A stretch of 64,000 nt of DNA from Pandoraea aquatica (GTDB lineage Bacteria; Pseudomonadota; Gammaproteobacteria; Burkholderiales; Burkholderiaceae): the NCBI RefSeq assembly GCF_902459565.1, contig NZ_CABPSN010000002.1, forward strand, positions 372,001-436,000. Direction: 5' to 3'. Below, in pieces: positions 18,356-27,735 of the stretch. Under the pieces are notes generated by a model. It had not been told where the DNA came from, did no database searches, and was given only the letters and a program-made list of their open reading frames with translations. How positions within the stretch are numbered: position 1 is the stretch's first letter; every line of letters starts with the position of its first letter. A program made the position numbers and the translations under genes.

Positions 18356-18389
18356 GGGGACTTACGGGGACTGATGGGGGATGACGGGG
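18356..18389 (+). other. Potential G-quadruplex
   Basis: Four runs of at least four G (at 18356, 18366, 18376 and 18386) are separated by loops of 6, 6 and 5 bases, which fits the canonical G4 pattern. The runs are spaced exactly 10 bp apart. It lies between the DUF2905 stop and the upstream region of the GltI-like gene. Confidence 0.5.
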
Positions 18390-18469
18390 AGAAGCGGCGG
18401 GATCGAGCGAGGCGTGTCGAAGAACGGCGTTGCAACGGGTGTTGCGGCCGTTGCGGGATGCGGTGATTG

Positions 18470-18664
18470 TTACAGCAAACGAATCAGCAGGTTGAAGACG
18501 AGCGAGAGCAGCACGGTCGAGGCGAACGGGAAGACCATTTCCTTGCCGCGCCAGCGCAGACGCACGTCACCGGGCAGGCGGCCGATGCCGAGCTTGGTCA
18601 GCCAGGGAGCAGCCGCCGAGAGGACGCAGATCGCGAAGAAGATGGTGAACATCCAGCGAAACAT
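18470..18664 (-). CDS. DUF2905 small membrane protein
   Basis: This 64-residue protein has two hydrophobic segments (about 3-24 and 45-63) flanking the polar core KLGIGRLPGDVRLRWRGKE, which is the characteristic DUF2905 sequence. The family is widespread in bacteria and of unknown function. It lies 25 bp downstream of the methyltransferase gene on the same strand, so it is probably co-transcribed with it. Confidence 0.9.
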   Translation of the reverse strand: MFRWMFTIFFAICVLSAAAPWLTKLGIGRLPGDVRLRWRGKEMVFPFASTVLLSLVFNLLIRLL

Positions 18665-18689
18665 CGGGCGGCCTCTCGGTTGGGTGTAA

Positions 18690-19904
18690 TCAGAGGGCGT
18701 GACTGCGGTCGCCGTTGACGAAGCCGACCAGACCGGCCCATTCGTCCATCGCGCGTCCGAAGGCGATGACCTTGAAGAGTTCGCCCATCTCGGCCTCGGA
18801 GAGCAGTTTCTGTGCGGCAGCGGCCGCAGGCAGGAACGTCTTCGGATCCGTCGGATCGAGCGCGCTCATCAGGTCGACGATGCCCGCATTCATCAGGAAG
18901 CGCGCCTGCGACGTGAACCCCAGCAGGTCGAGACCGGCTTCCACGCCAGCGTCGGCGATGCCCGAGAATTCCACGTGCGCTGTGATGTCCTGCAAGCCCG
19001 GGTAATAGAAGGGGTCGTCGTGCGCGTGATGACGGTAGTGGCACATGAGCGTGCCGCTTGCGCGCTGCGGGTGATAGTACTCGCGAGCGGGGAAACCGTA
19101 ATCGATCAGCAGCAGCACGCCGCGCGCCAGCAACGGCGCGACGCTGCGCACGAAGGCCGCGGCGGCCTCATGCGTCTCCGTCAGATATTCCTGCGTCGGG
19201 GGCAGATCGGCCAATGCGTCGAGCGCTTCCGGCAGCGGGCCGGTGTAAAGCCGCTCCTCCCACGCGAAGCCTTCCGCCGTGAGCACGACGCCGCGCTCGA
19301 ACCAGACCGGCTGACCGTTGGCATCCGGACGGCGCGCCCACAGGCGCACAGGCATGGCGTCGAGGACTTCGTTGCCGATCATCGTGCCGTGGAAGGCGTC
19401 GGGCAACTGATCGAGCCACGTCACGCGATCGAGCAGATGCGGTGCCGCTTTCTCGATGGTGGCACGCTGGCGGGCGCGAAGCTCGCCCGAGAGTTCCATG
19501 ATCGAGTACTGCTCGCAGGGCGTGCCTTCGGCTTCGAGCGCGAGCAGCAGGTCGGCGGCGAGGCGTCCCGAGCCGGCACCGAACTCCAGCACCTGCGCGT
19601 CGCCCGTCTGTTCGAAGATTTCACCGATCTGGCGCGCGAGCGTGCGCGCGAAGAACGGCGTGAGTTCCGGCGCGGTGACGAAGTCGCTACCGTCGGCGGC
19701 GAGGCGTCCGAACTTGGCGGCACCGGCAGCGTAGTAGCCGAGGCCGGGCGCGTATAGCGCCAGTTCCATGAAGCGATCGAACGGCAGCCAGCCGCCGTCC
19801 GCGTCGATGGCGTCGGCAAGATATGCCGTGAGGCGGCGCGAGTGTTCGAGCGCGTCCGTCTCCGGAACGGGTAAACTATGGGGTTTCGGTGCGGCCTGAT
19901 TCAT
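18690..19904 (-). CDS. MidA/NDUFAF7-type class I SAM-dependent methyltransferase
   Basis: This 404-residue protein belongs to the family whose eukaryotic member NDUFAF7 methylates an arginine of a complex I subunit. Seen in the sequence are YAPGLGYYAAGAAKFGR, SDFVTAPELTPFFARTLARQI, the SAM-binding QVLEFGAGSGRLAADLL (about 101-117), and LLIDYGFPAREYYHPQR. The bacterial target is not established. It is interesting that a complex I NDUFA9-like gene also occurs in this window, but they are 4 kb apart and on opposite strands. Confidence 0.88.
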   Translation of the reverse strand: MNQAAPKPHSLPVPETDALEHSRRLTAYLADAIDADGGWLPFDRFMELALYAPGLGYYAAGAAKFGRLAADGSDFVTAPELTPFFARTLARQIGEIFEQTGDAQVLEFGAGSGRLAADLLLALEAEGTPCEQYSIMELSGELRARQRATIEKAAPHLLDRVTWLDQLPDAFHGTMIGNEVLDAMPVRLWARRPDANGQPVWFERGVVLTAEGFAWEERLYTGPLPEALDALADLPPTQEYLTETHEAAAAFVRSVAPLLARGVLLLIDYGFPAREYYHPQRASGTLMCHYRHHAHDDPFYYPGLQDITAHVEFSGIADAGVEAGLDLLGFTSQARFLMNAGIVDLMSALDPTDPKTFLPAAAAAQKLLSEAEMGELFKVIAFGRAMDEWAGLVGFVNGDRSHAL

Positions 19905-20160
19905 GCGGGCATTGTAACGGAGACGGTGCAGACTGGCTGCTATGGTTGAGATAGTGCGTCTGCGGGCGAATTCGACGTGTTTTACGCCGATTTTTGTTCG
20001 TTTTCGATTGTTTTTGCGTGTTTTTCACCAGTTTGCGCAACGCTCGATCTCAGTTCGAAGCGTTGTCGTAAGTTCGCAGACTGTCGTGTCCCGCTGCCGC
20101 TGAAGCGCCCAACCGCCCGAAGTTCGTTCATCCGCCTGCTCTGATACAGGAATTCGCCGC

Positions 20161-21012
20161 ATGACCGTTGCATCGACGCCACGCCCTGTCCCCGACGCAA
20201 ACGACGCCGCTCGCACGTCCGACGTGCCACGCGTGTCGCGTGTTGCGCTGGTGACCGGCGGCGCGCGCCGCATCGGACGCGCCATCGCGCTGAAGCTCGC
20301 GAGCCTGGGCTGGGACGTCGCCGTGCACTACGAGCGCTCGCACGACGAAGCGCTCGAAACGGTGGCCGCCATCGAGGCGATGGGCCGCCGCGCCATTGCG
20401 TTGCAGGCGTCGCTCGCCGACGAAACCGCTACCATCGCGCTGATCGGACGTTGTCGTGAGGCGTTGGGCGTGCCGACGTGTCTGGTGAATAACGCATCGC
20501 GCTTCGAGTACGATTGCGCCGACGATTTCGGCTATCAGGCGCTGGAGCGCCACATGCGCGTGAATGCGGGCGCGCCGCTGGTGCTGGCGCGCGAGATGCA
20601 CGCGGCGCTGGGTGAGGACCGGCGTGGCGTCGTCGTCAATCTGCTCGATCAGAAGCTGGCGAATCCGAACCCCGATTATCTGTCGTACACGCTGTCGAAG
20701 GCGGCGCTCGACGTGGCGACGACCTTGCTGGCGCAAGCGTTTGCACCGCGTCTGCGTGTGGTCGGCGTCGCCCCCGGTGTCACGCTCCTGTCCGTCGACC
20801 AGACCCCGGCGGGCTTTGCTGCCGCCCATGCGTCTACGCCGCTGGGCGCGTCGTCCACGCCGGACGATATCGCCGATGCCGTCGCCTATCTGGCGCAGGC
20901 ACCGGCCGTCACCGGCACGGTGTTGTATGTGGACGGCGGCCAACATCTCGCGAGTTCGTCGCGTGACGTGAAATTTCTGACCGAGCCGGCCGACGCCGAC
21001 CGGTCTCGTTGA
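20161..21012 (+). CDS. SDR family oxidoreductase, pteridine-reductase (FolM-like)
   Basis: This 283-residue short-chain dehydrogenase has TGGARRIGRAIAL (about 33-45), the arginine-bearing nucleotide motif of the pteridine reductase/FolM group rather than the usual TGxxxGIG. The catalytic Tyr-Lys pair is intact in YTLSKAALD. The first 25 residues are a poorly conserved extension. It is followed immediately by folB, whose substrate is dihydroneopterin, which supports a role in reducing dihydropterins (dihydromonapterin or dihydrofolate). Confidence 0.8.
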   Translation: MTVASTPRPVPDANDAARTSDVPRVSRVALVTGGARRIGRAIALKLASLGWDVAVHYERSHDEALETVAAIEAMGRRAIALQASLADETATIALIGRCREALGVPTCLVNNASRFEYDCADDFGYQALERHMRVNAGAPLVLAREMHAALGEDRRGVVVNLLDQKLANPNPDYLSYTLSKAALDVATTLLAQAFAPRLRVVGVAPGVTLLSVDQTPAGFAAAHASTPLGASSTPDDIADAVAYLAQAPAVTGTVLYVDGGQHLASSSRDVKFLTEPADADRSR

Positions 21013-21033
21013 TTGTCATTACGAGTCTTCAAA

Positions 21034-21429
21034 ATGCATAGCGCTCTTTCCCACCCCCGCCTGATGGACTGCCGTCGCATGTTCCTGCGCGACTACGAGG
21101 TGTTCATCAACATCGGCGTGCACGATCACGAAAAGCGTGGCGAGCAGCGCGTGCTGATCAATGTGCAACTGTTCGTCCCGCTCGCCGAGAGCACGCCCAC
21201 GGAAGACAAGCTCGACGAAGTCGTGGATTACGACTTCATGCGCGAGACCATCGCCAAGCGTGTGGGGCAGGGCCACATTCATTTGCAGGAAACCCTTTGC
21301 GACGACGTCGCGCGTGCGCTGCTGGCGCATCCGCGTGTGCGTGCCGTGGGTGTGTCGACCGAGAAGCCCGACGTCTACCCCGATTGCCACTCGGTCGGCA
21401 TCGAAGTGTTTCAGATGAAGGATGCCTGA
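21034..21429 (+). CDS. folB: Dihydroneopterin aldolase
   Basis: This 131-residue FolB enzyme converts 7,8-dihydroneopterin to 6-hydroxymethyl-dihydropterin and glycolaldehyde in folate synthesis, and may epimerise to monapterin. Conserved segments are [38 protein letters not shown], and the [17 protein letters not shown] end with the pterin-contact residues. The start at 21034 is the first ATG; a second at 21064 ([10 protein letters not shown]) is also possible and neither has a good ribosome binding site. It follows the FolM-like gene by 21 bp and precedes ttcA closely. Confidence 0.9.
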   Translation: MHSALSHPRLMDCRRMFLRDYEVFINIGVHDHEKRGEQRVLINVQLFVPLAESTPTEDKLDEVVDYDFMRETIAKRVGQGHIHLQETLCDDVARALLAHPRVRAVGVSTEKPDVYPDCHSVGIEVFQMKDA

Positions 21430-21430
21430 C

Positions 21431-22399
21431 ATGAGTGCCGTCATGCCCGAGACCGGCGCGCCACTGGCCGCGACCGGCAACGCCCCTGCCGCCGATAGCG
21501 TGAAGAAAGCGCAGAAGCTCGCGTTCGAGAACAACAAGCTCGAAAAGCGTCTGTTCCGTCTGACGGGGCAGGCCATCGGCGACTACAACATGATCGAGCA
21601 GGGTGATCGCGTGATGGTGTGCATGTCCGGCGGTAAGGACAGCTACGCCATGCTCGACATCCTGCTCAAGCTGCGCGAGCGCGCCCCGATCGATTTTTCG
21701 ATCGTCGCCGTCAACCTCGATCAGAAGCAGCCCGGCTTCCCCGAACACGTGCTGCCGGATTACTTCCGTGCCATCGGCGTGGACTTCCACATCGAGAATC
21801 AGGACACGTATTCCATCGTCAAGCGCGTGGTGCCCGAAGGCAAGACCACCTGCTCGCTGTGTTCGCGTCTGCGTCGCGGCATTTTGTATCGTGTGGCGGG
21901 CGAACTCGGTGCGACGAAGATCGCGCTGGGGCACCATCGCGACGACATCATCGAGACGCTGTTCCTGAACATCTTCTACGGTGGCAAGCTCAAGGGCATG
22001 CCGCCGAAGCTGCAATCGGACGACGGCAAGAACGTGGTGATCCGACCGCTCGCGTATGTGCGCGAACCGGATCTCGAACGTTACGCCGAGTACAAGCAGT
22101 TCCCGATCATTCCGTGCACGTTGTGCGGCAGCCAGCCGAACCTGAAGCGCGCCGAGATGAAGTCGCTCATCCGCCTGTGGGAAAAGCAGCACCCGGGGCG
22201 CATCAAGTCGATTTTCAGCGCGTTGTCGAACGTCGTGCCGTCGCATCTGATGGACACGAACCTTCACGACTTCCGGAATTTGCGTGCGACGGGGCAACCC
22301 GATCCGCTCGGCGACATTGCGTTCGACGAAGCACCCTGCGGCGATGAGGACGACGCTGGCATTATCCGCATTAATCAATTTACGCAATTCGACGACTGA
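21431..22399 (+). CDS. ttcA: tRNA 2-thiocytidine(32) synthetase
   Basis: This 322-residue PP-loop ATPase thiolates cytidine 32 of certain tRNAs using an iron-sulfur cluster. The PP-loop is [11 protein letters not shown] (65-75). The two cluster-binding CxxC pairs are Cys141/Cys144 (TTCSLCSRL) and Cys229/Cys232 (PCTLCGSQ). The start at 21431 has AAGGA at proper spacing; an ATG 9 bp earlier overlaps folB and is less likely. It is part of the run SDR-folB-ttcA-glmU-glmS. The sulfur donor is a cysteine desulfurase. Confidence 0.95.
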   Translation: MSAVMPETGAPLAATGNAPAADSVKKAQKLAFENNKLEKRLFRLTGQAIGDYNMIEQGDRVMVCMSGGKDSYAMLDILLKLRERAPIDFSIVAVNLDQKQPGFPEHVLPDYFRAIGVDFHIENQDTYSIVKRVVPEGKTTCSLCSRLRRGILYRVAGELGATKIALGHHRDDIIETLFLNIFYGGKLKGMPPKLQSDDGKNVVIRPLAYVREPDLERYAEYKQFPIIPCTLCGSQPNLKRAEMKSLIRLWEKQHPGRIKSIFSALSNVVPSHLMDTNLHDFRNLRATGQPDPLGDIAFDEAPCGDEDDAGIIRINQFTQFDD

Positions 22400-22407
22400 T
22401 CGACGCT

Positions 22408-23769
22408 ATGAATATTGTGATTCTCGCCGCCGGCATGGGTAAGCGCATGCGCTCGAAGTTGCCCAAGGTGTTGCAGCCGCTGGCTGGCCGCCCGTTGCTC
22501 TCGCACGTGATTGCGACCGCGCGTCAACTTTCCCCGGGCAAGCTCATCGTCGTGATCGGGCACGGTGGTGACGCCGTGCGCGAAGCCGTGTCCGGTGAGG
22601 ACATCCTGTTCGCAGAGCAGGCGCAGCAATTGGGCACGGGCCATGCCGTGCAGCAAGCGGCGTCGCAGCTCGACGAATCGGTGCCGACGCTTGTGTTGTA
22701 CGGTGACGTGCCGCTTACGCGCCTCGAAACGTTGCAAGGGCTGCTCGATGCGGCGGGCAACGACAAGCTGGGCGTGCTTACCGTCGATCTGGACAACCCG
22801 ACGGGTTATGGCCGCATCGTTCGTGACGCGGCAGGCAACGTGCAGCGCATCGTCGAGCAGAAGGATGCCAACGAAGCTGAACTGGCGATTCGCGAGATCA
22901 ATACGGGCATCATCGTTGCACCGACGCGCGCCCTCAAGGGCTGGCTCGGCGGTTTGAAGAATCAGAATGCGCAGGGCGAGTATTACCTGACCGACGTGAT
23001 CGCCTGTGCGGTGGCTGACGGCGTGTCCGTCGTCACCACGCAGCCGGCGTTTGCGTGGGAGCCGAACGGCGTGAACGACAAGGCGCAACTGGCCGAACTG
23101 GAGCGCGACTATCAGCGCAATGCGGCGCGTGCGTTGCTCGCGGCTGGCGTCACGCTGATCGATCCGGCGCGCTTCGATGTGCGTGGGGAAATCACCTGCG
23201 GCACCGATGTCTCCATCGACGTGAACTGTGTCTTCGAAGGCAAGGTCACGATCGGCGACGGTGCGACCATCGGGGCGAACTGCATCATTCGCAATACCAC
23301 TATCGGTGCGGGCACCCGTATCGAGGCGTTCAGTCATCTGGACGGCGCAGTGGTCGGGTCGGATGCCGTCATCGGGCCGTACGCGCGTCTGCGTCCGGGT
23401 GCCGATCTGGCGGACGACGTGCACATCGGCAACTTCGTGGAAGTGAAGAACGCATCGATGGCCAAGGGCTCGAAGGCGAACCATCTGGCGTATGTCGGCG
23501 ATTCGACCGTGGGCGCACGCGTGAACATCGGTGCGGGCACGATCACGTGCAACTACGACGGCGCGAACAAGCACCGCACGATTATCGAGGACGACGTCTT
23601 CATCGGTTCGGACACGCAGCTCGTCGCGCCCGTCACGGTCCGGCGCGGCACGACCATCGCCGCCGGTACGACCGTCTGGAAGGACACGCCGGAAGACGCG
23701 CTGGTGCTCAACGGCAAGACGCAGGAAGCGAAGACAGGTTATGTCCGTCCGCGCAAGCAGAAGCAGTAA
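22408..23769 (+). CDS. glmU: Bifunctional UDP-GlcNAc pyrophosphorylase / GlcN-1-P acetyltransferase
   Basis: This 453-residue enzyme makes UDP-GlcNAc for peptidoglycan and lipopolysaccharide. The N-terminal uridylyltransferase has [25 protein letters not shown] and [12 protein letters not shown]. The C-terminal left-handed beta helix has hexapeptide repeats and the acetyltransferase residues in [17 protein letters not shown] and [21 protein letters not shown]. It is 8 bp after ttcA and about 108 bp before glmS, the preceding enzyme of the same pathway. Confidence 0.97.
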   Translation: MNIVILAAGMGKRMRSKLPKVLQPLAGRPLLSHVIATARQLSPGKLIVVIGHGGDAVREAVSGEDILFAEQAQQLGTGHAVQQAASQLDESVPTLVLYGDVPLTRLETLQGLLDAAGNDKLGVLTVDLDNPTGYGRIVRDAAGNVQRIVEQKDANEAELAIREINTGIIVAPTRALKGWLGGLKNQNAQGEYYLTDVIACAVADGVSVVTTQPAFAWEPNGVNDKAQLAELERDYQRNAARALLAAGVTLIDPARFDVRGEITCGTDVSIDVNCVFEGKVTIGDGATIGANCIIRNTTIGAGTRIEAFSHLDGAVVGSDAVIGPYARLRPGADLADDVHIGNFVEVKNASMAKGSKANHLAYVGDSTVGARVNIGAGTITCNYDGANKHRTIIEDDVFIGSDTQLVAPVTVRRGTTIAAGTTVWKDTPEDALVLNGKTQEAKTGYVRPRKQKQ

Positions 23770-23877
23770 AATCGGCGGTTATGTGTCGGCGCGCGCTCGA
23801 TGGGCGTGCGCTGGTGAGTGAACACGGATCTCATCCGATAGAACGAGTCAGAGTTTCTGGCACTGAGGAAGACGAAT

Positions 23878-25707
23878 ATGTGCGGCATTGTCGGCGCGGT
23901 AGCGCGGCGAAATATTGTACCGGTGTTGGTCGAAGGTTTGCGTCGTCTTGAATATCGTGGTTACGACTCCTGCGGCGTGGCTGTACTCAAGGATGGCGTG
24001 CCGCAACGCGCACGCAGCGTGTCGCGTGTGGCCGACCTCGACGAGCAGCTTGCGCAAACGCAACTGACAGGCGAGACGGGCATTGCCCACACGCGCTGGG
24101 CAACGCACGGTGCACCGGTCACGAACAACGCGCACCCGATCTTCTCGCGCGACGAAGTGGCGCTGGTGCATAACGGCATCATCGAGAACCACGAAAGCCT
24201 GCGCGACGAATTGCGCGGTCTTGGCTATGAGTTCGTGTCGCAAACCGATACCGAAGTCATTGCGCATCTGATTCACCACATTCTGTCCAACGGCGCGGCC
24301 GGCGATCTGTATCAGGCGGTTCGTCTGGCGACGCGTCGTCTGCATGGCGCTTATGCCATCGCCGTGTTCCGCAAGCAGGAGCCGCATCGCGTCATCGGTG
24401 CACGTGCGGGTTCGCCGCTCGTTGTCGGTGTGGGCGAGGGTGAAAACTTCCTCGCATCCGACGCGCTGGCGCTGGCGGGCACGACCGATCAGTTCATCTA
24501 TCTGGAAGAGGGCGATGTCGTTGAACTCACGCTGGATGGCGTGAAGATCGTGGATCGCAACGATGCGGCGGTCGAGCGCGAAGTGCGCACCGTTCAGGCT
24601 TACACGGGGGCCGTGGAGCTGGGACCGTATCGTCACTACATGCAGAAGGAAATCTTCGAGCAACCGCGTGCGATTGGCGACACGATGGAAGGCGTCGAAG
24701 GCATTTCGCCGACGCTCTTCGGCGAGAAGGCCGAAGCGGTGCTCAGCAACGTCGACTCGATTCTGATTCTGGCGTGCGGCACGAGCTACTACTCGGGCAT
24801 GACGGCGAAGTACTGGCTGGAGTCGCTGGCGCAGATTCCGACGCAGGTCGAAGTGGCGAGCGAGTACCGCTACCGTGACAGCGTGCCGAATCCGAAGACG
24901 CTGGTCGTGACGATCTCGCAGTCGGGCGAGACGGCCGACACGATGGCGGCGCTGCAACACGCGCAATCGCTGGGCATGACGAATACGCTGGCGATCTGCA
25001 ATGTGGGGACGAGCGCGATGGTGCGTCAGACCGCATTGCATTACCTCACGCGCGCGGGCACGGAAATCGGTGTGGCGTCGACGAAGGCGTTCACGACGCA
25101 GCTCACGGCACTGTTCCTGTTGACGCTGACGATTGCGAAGTTGCGTGGCCGTCTGAGCGCTGCGCAAGAGGCGGACTATCTGACGCAGCTACGTCACTTG
25201 CCGTCGGCACTGCACAGCGTGCTGGCGCTGGAGCCGCAGATCATTGCGTGGGCGGAAGAGTTTGCCCGTCGCGAAAATGCGCTGTTCCTGGGACGTGGTC
25301 TGCACTACCCGATTGCGCTGGAAGGCGCACTCAAGCTCAAGGAAATCTCGTACATCCACGCCGAGGCGTATCCGGCGGGTGAGCTGAAGCATGGTCCGCT
25401 GGCGCTGGTGACGGATCAGATGCCGGTCGTGACGGTGGCCCCGCGCGACGCGCTGGTGGAGAAGCTGAAGTCGAACATGCAGGAAGTGCGTGCGCGTGGC
25501 GGCCAGCTGTATGTGTTTGCGGATTCGGACACGGAGATCGCGAATGCCGAAGGCCTCCACGTGATTCGTATGCCGGAGCACTACGGTCAGCTGTCGCCGA
25601 TTCTGCACGTCGTGCCGCTGCAATTGCTGGCGTATCACACCGCCTGCGCGCGTGGCACCGACGTCGACAAGCCGCGTAACCTCGCGAAGTCGGTCACGGT
25701 GGAGTGA
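23878..25707 (+). CDS. glmS: Glutamine--fructose-6-phosphate aminotransferase (isomerizing)
   Basis: This 609-residue enzyme makes glucosamine-6-phosphate from fructose-6-phosphate and glutamine. The N-terminal glutamine amidotransferase starts [11 protein letters not shown] with the catalytic Cys as residue 2 and has [11 protein letters not shown]. Two SIS sugar-isomerase domains follow ([27 protein letters not shown] and [35 protein letters not shown]). The C terminus ends NLAKSVTVE as in the whole family. The start has a GAGGAA ribosome binding site. A hairpin terminator follows. Confidence 0.97.
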   Translation: MCGIVGAVARRNIVPVLVEGLRRLEYRGYDSCGVAVLKDGVPQRARSVSRVADLDEQLAQTQLTGETGIAHTRWATHGAPVTNNAHPIFSRDEVALVHNGIIENHESLRDELRGLGYEFVSQTDTEVIAHLIHHILSNGAAGDLYQAVRLATRRLHGAYAIAVFRKQEPHRVIGARAGSPLVVGVGEGENFLASDALALAGTTDQFIYLEEGDVVELTLDGVKIVDRNDAAVEREVRTVQAYTGAVELGPYRHYMQKEIFEQPRAIGDTMEGVEGISPTLFGEKAEAVLSNVDSILILACGTSYYSGMTAKYWLESLAQIPTQVEVASEYRYRDSVPNPKTLVVTISQSGETADTMAALQHAQSLGMTNTLAICNVGTSAMVRQTALHYLTRAGTEIGVASTKAFTTQLTALFLLTLTIAKLRGRLSAAQEADYLTQLRHLPSALHSVLALEPQIIAWAEEFARRENALFLGRGLHYPIALEGALKLKEISYIHAEAYPAGELKHGPLALVTDQMPVVTVAPRDALVEKLKSNMQEVRARGGQLYVFADSDTEIANAEGLHVIRMPEHYGQLSPILHVVPLQLLAYHTACARGTDVDKPRNLAKSVTVE

Positions 25708-25754
25708 TGTGACTGGGGCCGGTGTTTGAGGCCTTGTCGTGTCAGTTAGACCGC

Positions 25755-25784
25755 AAAGAGGCACCTTCGGGTGCCTCTTTTGTT
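25755..25784 (+). terminator. Intrinsic terminator of glmS
   Basis: An 11-bp stem AAAGAGGCACC / GGTGCCTCTTT with a stable TTCG tetraloop runs into TTTTGTTTTG, 47 bp after the glmS stop. Confidence 0.92.
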
Positions 25785-25840
25785 TTGTCAGCGCAGCGAC
25801 GTCGGCGCTGTTAGTGCGATGGACGCCTGACGCTTACAGC

Positions 25841-26197
25841 CTACGCCGCTGCCGACCAGACAGCGAGTTCGTAGCCATCGGGATCGAGGAAGTGAAAGCG
25901 GCGACCGCCGGGGAACGAGAACACGGGACGGCTGATCGTCGCTCCTTCGGCTTCGATACGGCGCTGTGTTTCGGCGAGGTCGTCTGCGTAGAGGATCACC
26001 AGCGGGCCGCCGGGGCGAACCGCTTCTCCCGTCGTGAAACCGCCTGTGAGGCGACCGTCAGTGAATTCGGTGTACGTCGGGCCGTAGTCGGTGAAGGCCC
26101 AGCCGAACACGTTGCCGTAGAACGCCTTGCTGCGTGCAATGTCGGTGACGTTGAACTCGATGTTGTCGATCTGGCGATCGCGGCCTCGATGGCTCAT
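25841..26197 (-). CDS. VOC (glyoxalase/bleomycin-resistance fold) family protein
   Basis: This 118-residue protein shows the vicinal-oxygen-chelate pattern: IDNIEFNVTDIARSKAFYGNVFGW at the N terminus, then LVILYADDLAETQRRIEAEGATI, and FHFLDPDGYELAVWS at the end. It is of the short type found as stand-alone enzymes or binding proteins; no specific substrate can be assigned. Its ATG overlaps the stop of the upstream DUF3224 gene by 4 bp, so the two form a coupled operon. Confidence 0.88.
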   Translation of the reverse strand: MSHRGRDRQIDNIEFNVTDIARSKAFYGNVFGWAFTDYGPTYTEFTDGRLTGGFTTGEAVRPGGPLVILYADDLAETQRRIEAEGATISRPVFSFPGGRRFHFLDPDGYELAVWSAAA

Positions 26198-26619
26198 GTC
26201 GCTTCTCCTGCGGAGGACGGATCGTCAGGGAGGGCGTAGCTGAAGTCGTAAGCGTGCTTCCCGTCGGTGATCTCGATGACGAGGTTACCGGTCAGGCCAG
26301 TCAGCGCATCGGTGCCGGAATCGGGTACGACGGTAATCGACTGTGTGGGCACACCGCGCGTCATCGTCGAGCTGTGCTGCAAGACGAACGTCCCATTGCG
26401 TCCATGCAGCGTGCCGCGCACGGTTTCCATCGCGACGTAACCGGCGGAGCCGGGCGTGCCGCTGCGAAACGCCAGCATCTCGCCCTGACTCGTGGCGCTC
26501 AAATCACCGTGATACGTCTTGTCCAACGACATGCGCCCGAGCCCGGTGTCCTGTGCGACGGCACTCAACGCTTCCGGCCCGAGCTGGACATCGAAAAGCC
26601 CTTTGGCAGTTTGATTCAC
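26194..26619 (-). CDS. DUF3224 domain protein
   Basis: This 141-residue protein is of the DUF3224 family (a small beta-barrel, allene-oxide-cyclase-like fold), recognised by LGRMSLDKTYHGDLSATSQGEML, TVRGTLHGRNGTFVLQHSSTM and TDALTGLTGNLVIEI. The start is a GTG at 26619 with GGAGGAG at good spacing; upstream ATG codons (such as 26679) would place the operator palindrome inside the gene. The family is of unknown function. It heads the two-gene operon with the VOC protein and has a LexA-like box 27 bp before the start. Confidence 0.85.
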   Translation of the reverse strand: MNQTAKGLFDVQLGPEALSAVAQDTGLGRMSLDKTYHGDLSATSQGEMLAFRSGTPGSAGYVAMETVRGTLHGRNGTFVLQHSSTMTRGVPTQSITVVPDSGTDALTGLTGNLVIEITDGKHAYDFSYALPDDPSSAGEAT

Positions 26620-26645
26620 TTTGTGCTCCTCCAGTCGATGCGAAA

Positions 26646-26665
26646 TACTGTATTTTTGTACAGTA
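26646..26665. promoter_or_regulatory. LexA-like SOS box upstream of DUF3224-VOC operon
   Basis: The 20-bp dyad TACTGTATTTTTGTACAGTA contains CTGT-N8-ACAG and matches the E. coli LexA consensus TACTGTATATATATACAGTA at 17 of 20 positions. A possible promoter on the minus strand (TTGCTA, 18 bp, TACTGT) overlaps it, so a bound repressor would block the start. A second palindrome TTGAGTCTACTCAA (26666-26679) abuts it, so another regulator is also possible. Confidence 0.6.
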
Positions 26666-26679
26666 TTGAGTCTACTCAA

Positions 26680-27014
26680 ACTTTAGCAAGATGCAAGCCG
26701 AAATTGCGCTAACGGTGTGTCGAAACGTCGGGGCACAAAGTGCTTTACGCCGTATTTTTCGAGGTTGGGAAGGACAGGCGGCGCGCTACAAAAACCAACG
26801 GCCACCGAAAGGTGGCCGTCGCATGCGGGATTCTCTATCTGCCATGTCGCAGAACTCCCACTCCCGGTGGGACCCGGTTGCCCGGGCGGCGCTACGTTTT
26901 TCGCACCCGCTGGTACGTAGTTTTCAGCCGCGATACTAATTCAGTGGCATTTGCCCGGTCAAGTTGGGGGCAGATGTTGCTTTGCTCATAAGCGTCGCTC
27001 TCGTGTTCCCGGCG
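26680..27014. other. Intergenic region without intact gene
   Basis: I see no intact gene in this stretch. It contains a hairpin (26798-26819) that would serve minus-strand transcripts, and it adjoins a porin remnant on the right. Base composition is less GC-rich than the neighbours, which fits decayed sequence. Confidence 0.5.
26791..26819 (-). terminator. Minus-strand intrinsic terminator
   Basis: A 9-bp stem ACGGCCACC / GGTGGCCGT with loop GAAA is followed on the minus strand by TTGGTTTTTG. There is no intact minus-strand gene just upstream, so it may be left over from the lost porin gene. Confidence 0.7.
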
Positions 27015-27105
27015 CTATGCGCGCACTCGCGCGGCCTACGCACTTCAGCTGTGCACCGCTGCAGAGGAAGTTGACATTAGCCGGACCGAACTTGTATTCG
27101 GCAAG
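27015..27105 (-). pseudogene. Remnant of a porin gene
   Basis: Translated on the minus strand, this piece reads EYKFGPANVNFLCSGAQLKC, which matches SYKFGPANVGFIYSNTQLKY of the intact porin encoded 1.5 kb to the right; the match continues into the following VG. Nucleotide identity over about 70 bases is roughly three quarters by eye. No signal peptide, loops or C-terminal strand of a porin remain around it, so it is a short relic of a former tandem porin copy. Confidence 0.75.
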
Positions 27106-27136
27106 ATGCAAGGGGTAACGCGACCAAACAGAGAAA

Positions 27137-27163
27137 ACCCCACGTTCCGAAAAGCGTGGCGTT
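27137..27163 (-). terminator. Terminator of first IPT-like gene
   Basis: An imperfect hairpin (ccccacg...cgtggcg) with a minus-strand tail GGGGTTTTCTCTG lies about 72 bp after the stop of the first IPT-like gene. It is clearly related to the terminator at 27841-27868, sharing ccgaaaag in the loop. Confidence 0.65.
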
Positions 27164-27234
27164 TGTGATGACGCAGTAATCTGGCGGAATACGCGCCGAG
27201 CACCTAGTTGCCGAACCTTCGACAAGTCAAGAAG

Positions 27235-27639
27235 TTATCCGTGAATTGGCATCGCATCATTGGGTCCGCAGCCCAGCGGCAGAACCTCAAATTCGTTTTC
27301 GAATTGCCGGGGAAGTTGGCATTCGAGGAAGCGCGACGGAGTGCGCCTGTTGAGATTGAGCCCTGAAGTATCAGGCGGCGTCGCTTTGTCAGCGGTTGAA
27401 TCCGTGCCGTTCACGGTGATGTACGCTTTTGCCAACCCGCTCTCACTGAATACCGGGCAAACGCAGGTGAGTTTTCCATCGTCAATGACGTTGAAACTCT
27501 TTGCAGTGAACTTCTTTCCCGCAGGGTCGATGAAGTGAATCTTCGATGCGCCGGTGAATCCTGTCCCTCTGATTTCGAGTTCCCCTTCCGAAGAGCGAGT
27601 GACAGCCTCAGTAACATTCACAGCAGAAATGTTTGCCAT
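27235..27639 (-). CDS. Small IPT/TIG-domain-like protein, copy A
   Basis: This 134-residue protein starts MANISAVNVTEAVTRSSEGE and has a single immunoglobulin-like IPT/TIG pattern: ELEIRGTGFTGASKIHFIDPAGK, then KAYITVNGTDS. It has no signal peptide or membrane segment. The start at 27639 has AGGAG well placed. It is about two thirds identical to the next gene (copy B), with the middle nearly invariant (KKFTAKSFNVI, LTCVCPVFSESGLAKAYITVNG) and the C-terminal third diverged. Function is unknown. A lux-box-like palindrome lies 123 bp upstream of the start, suggesting quorum-sensing control. Confidence 0.7.
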   Translation of the reverse strand: MANISAVNVTEAVTRSSEGELEIRGTGFTGASKIHFIDPAGKKFTAKSFNVIDDGKLTCVCPVFSESGLAKAYITVNGTDSTADKATPPDTSGLNLNRRTPSRFLECQLPRQFENEFEVLPLGCGPNDAMPIHG

Positions 27640-27735
27640 GACGAACTCCTGTCCAAGTTGGAATAGCATTTCGGAGCGTGCGTAACTTGCACACCGCACA
27701 CGAGAATCAAGAAATCAGCGACCTGCGCGTCTCCA

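Noticed and set aside
23770-23877. glmS ribozyme between glmU and glmS
   Set aside because: The gap is only 108 bp, lacks the ribozyme core, and the ribozyme is known from Gram-positive bacteria rather than beta-proteobacteria.
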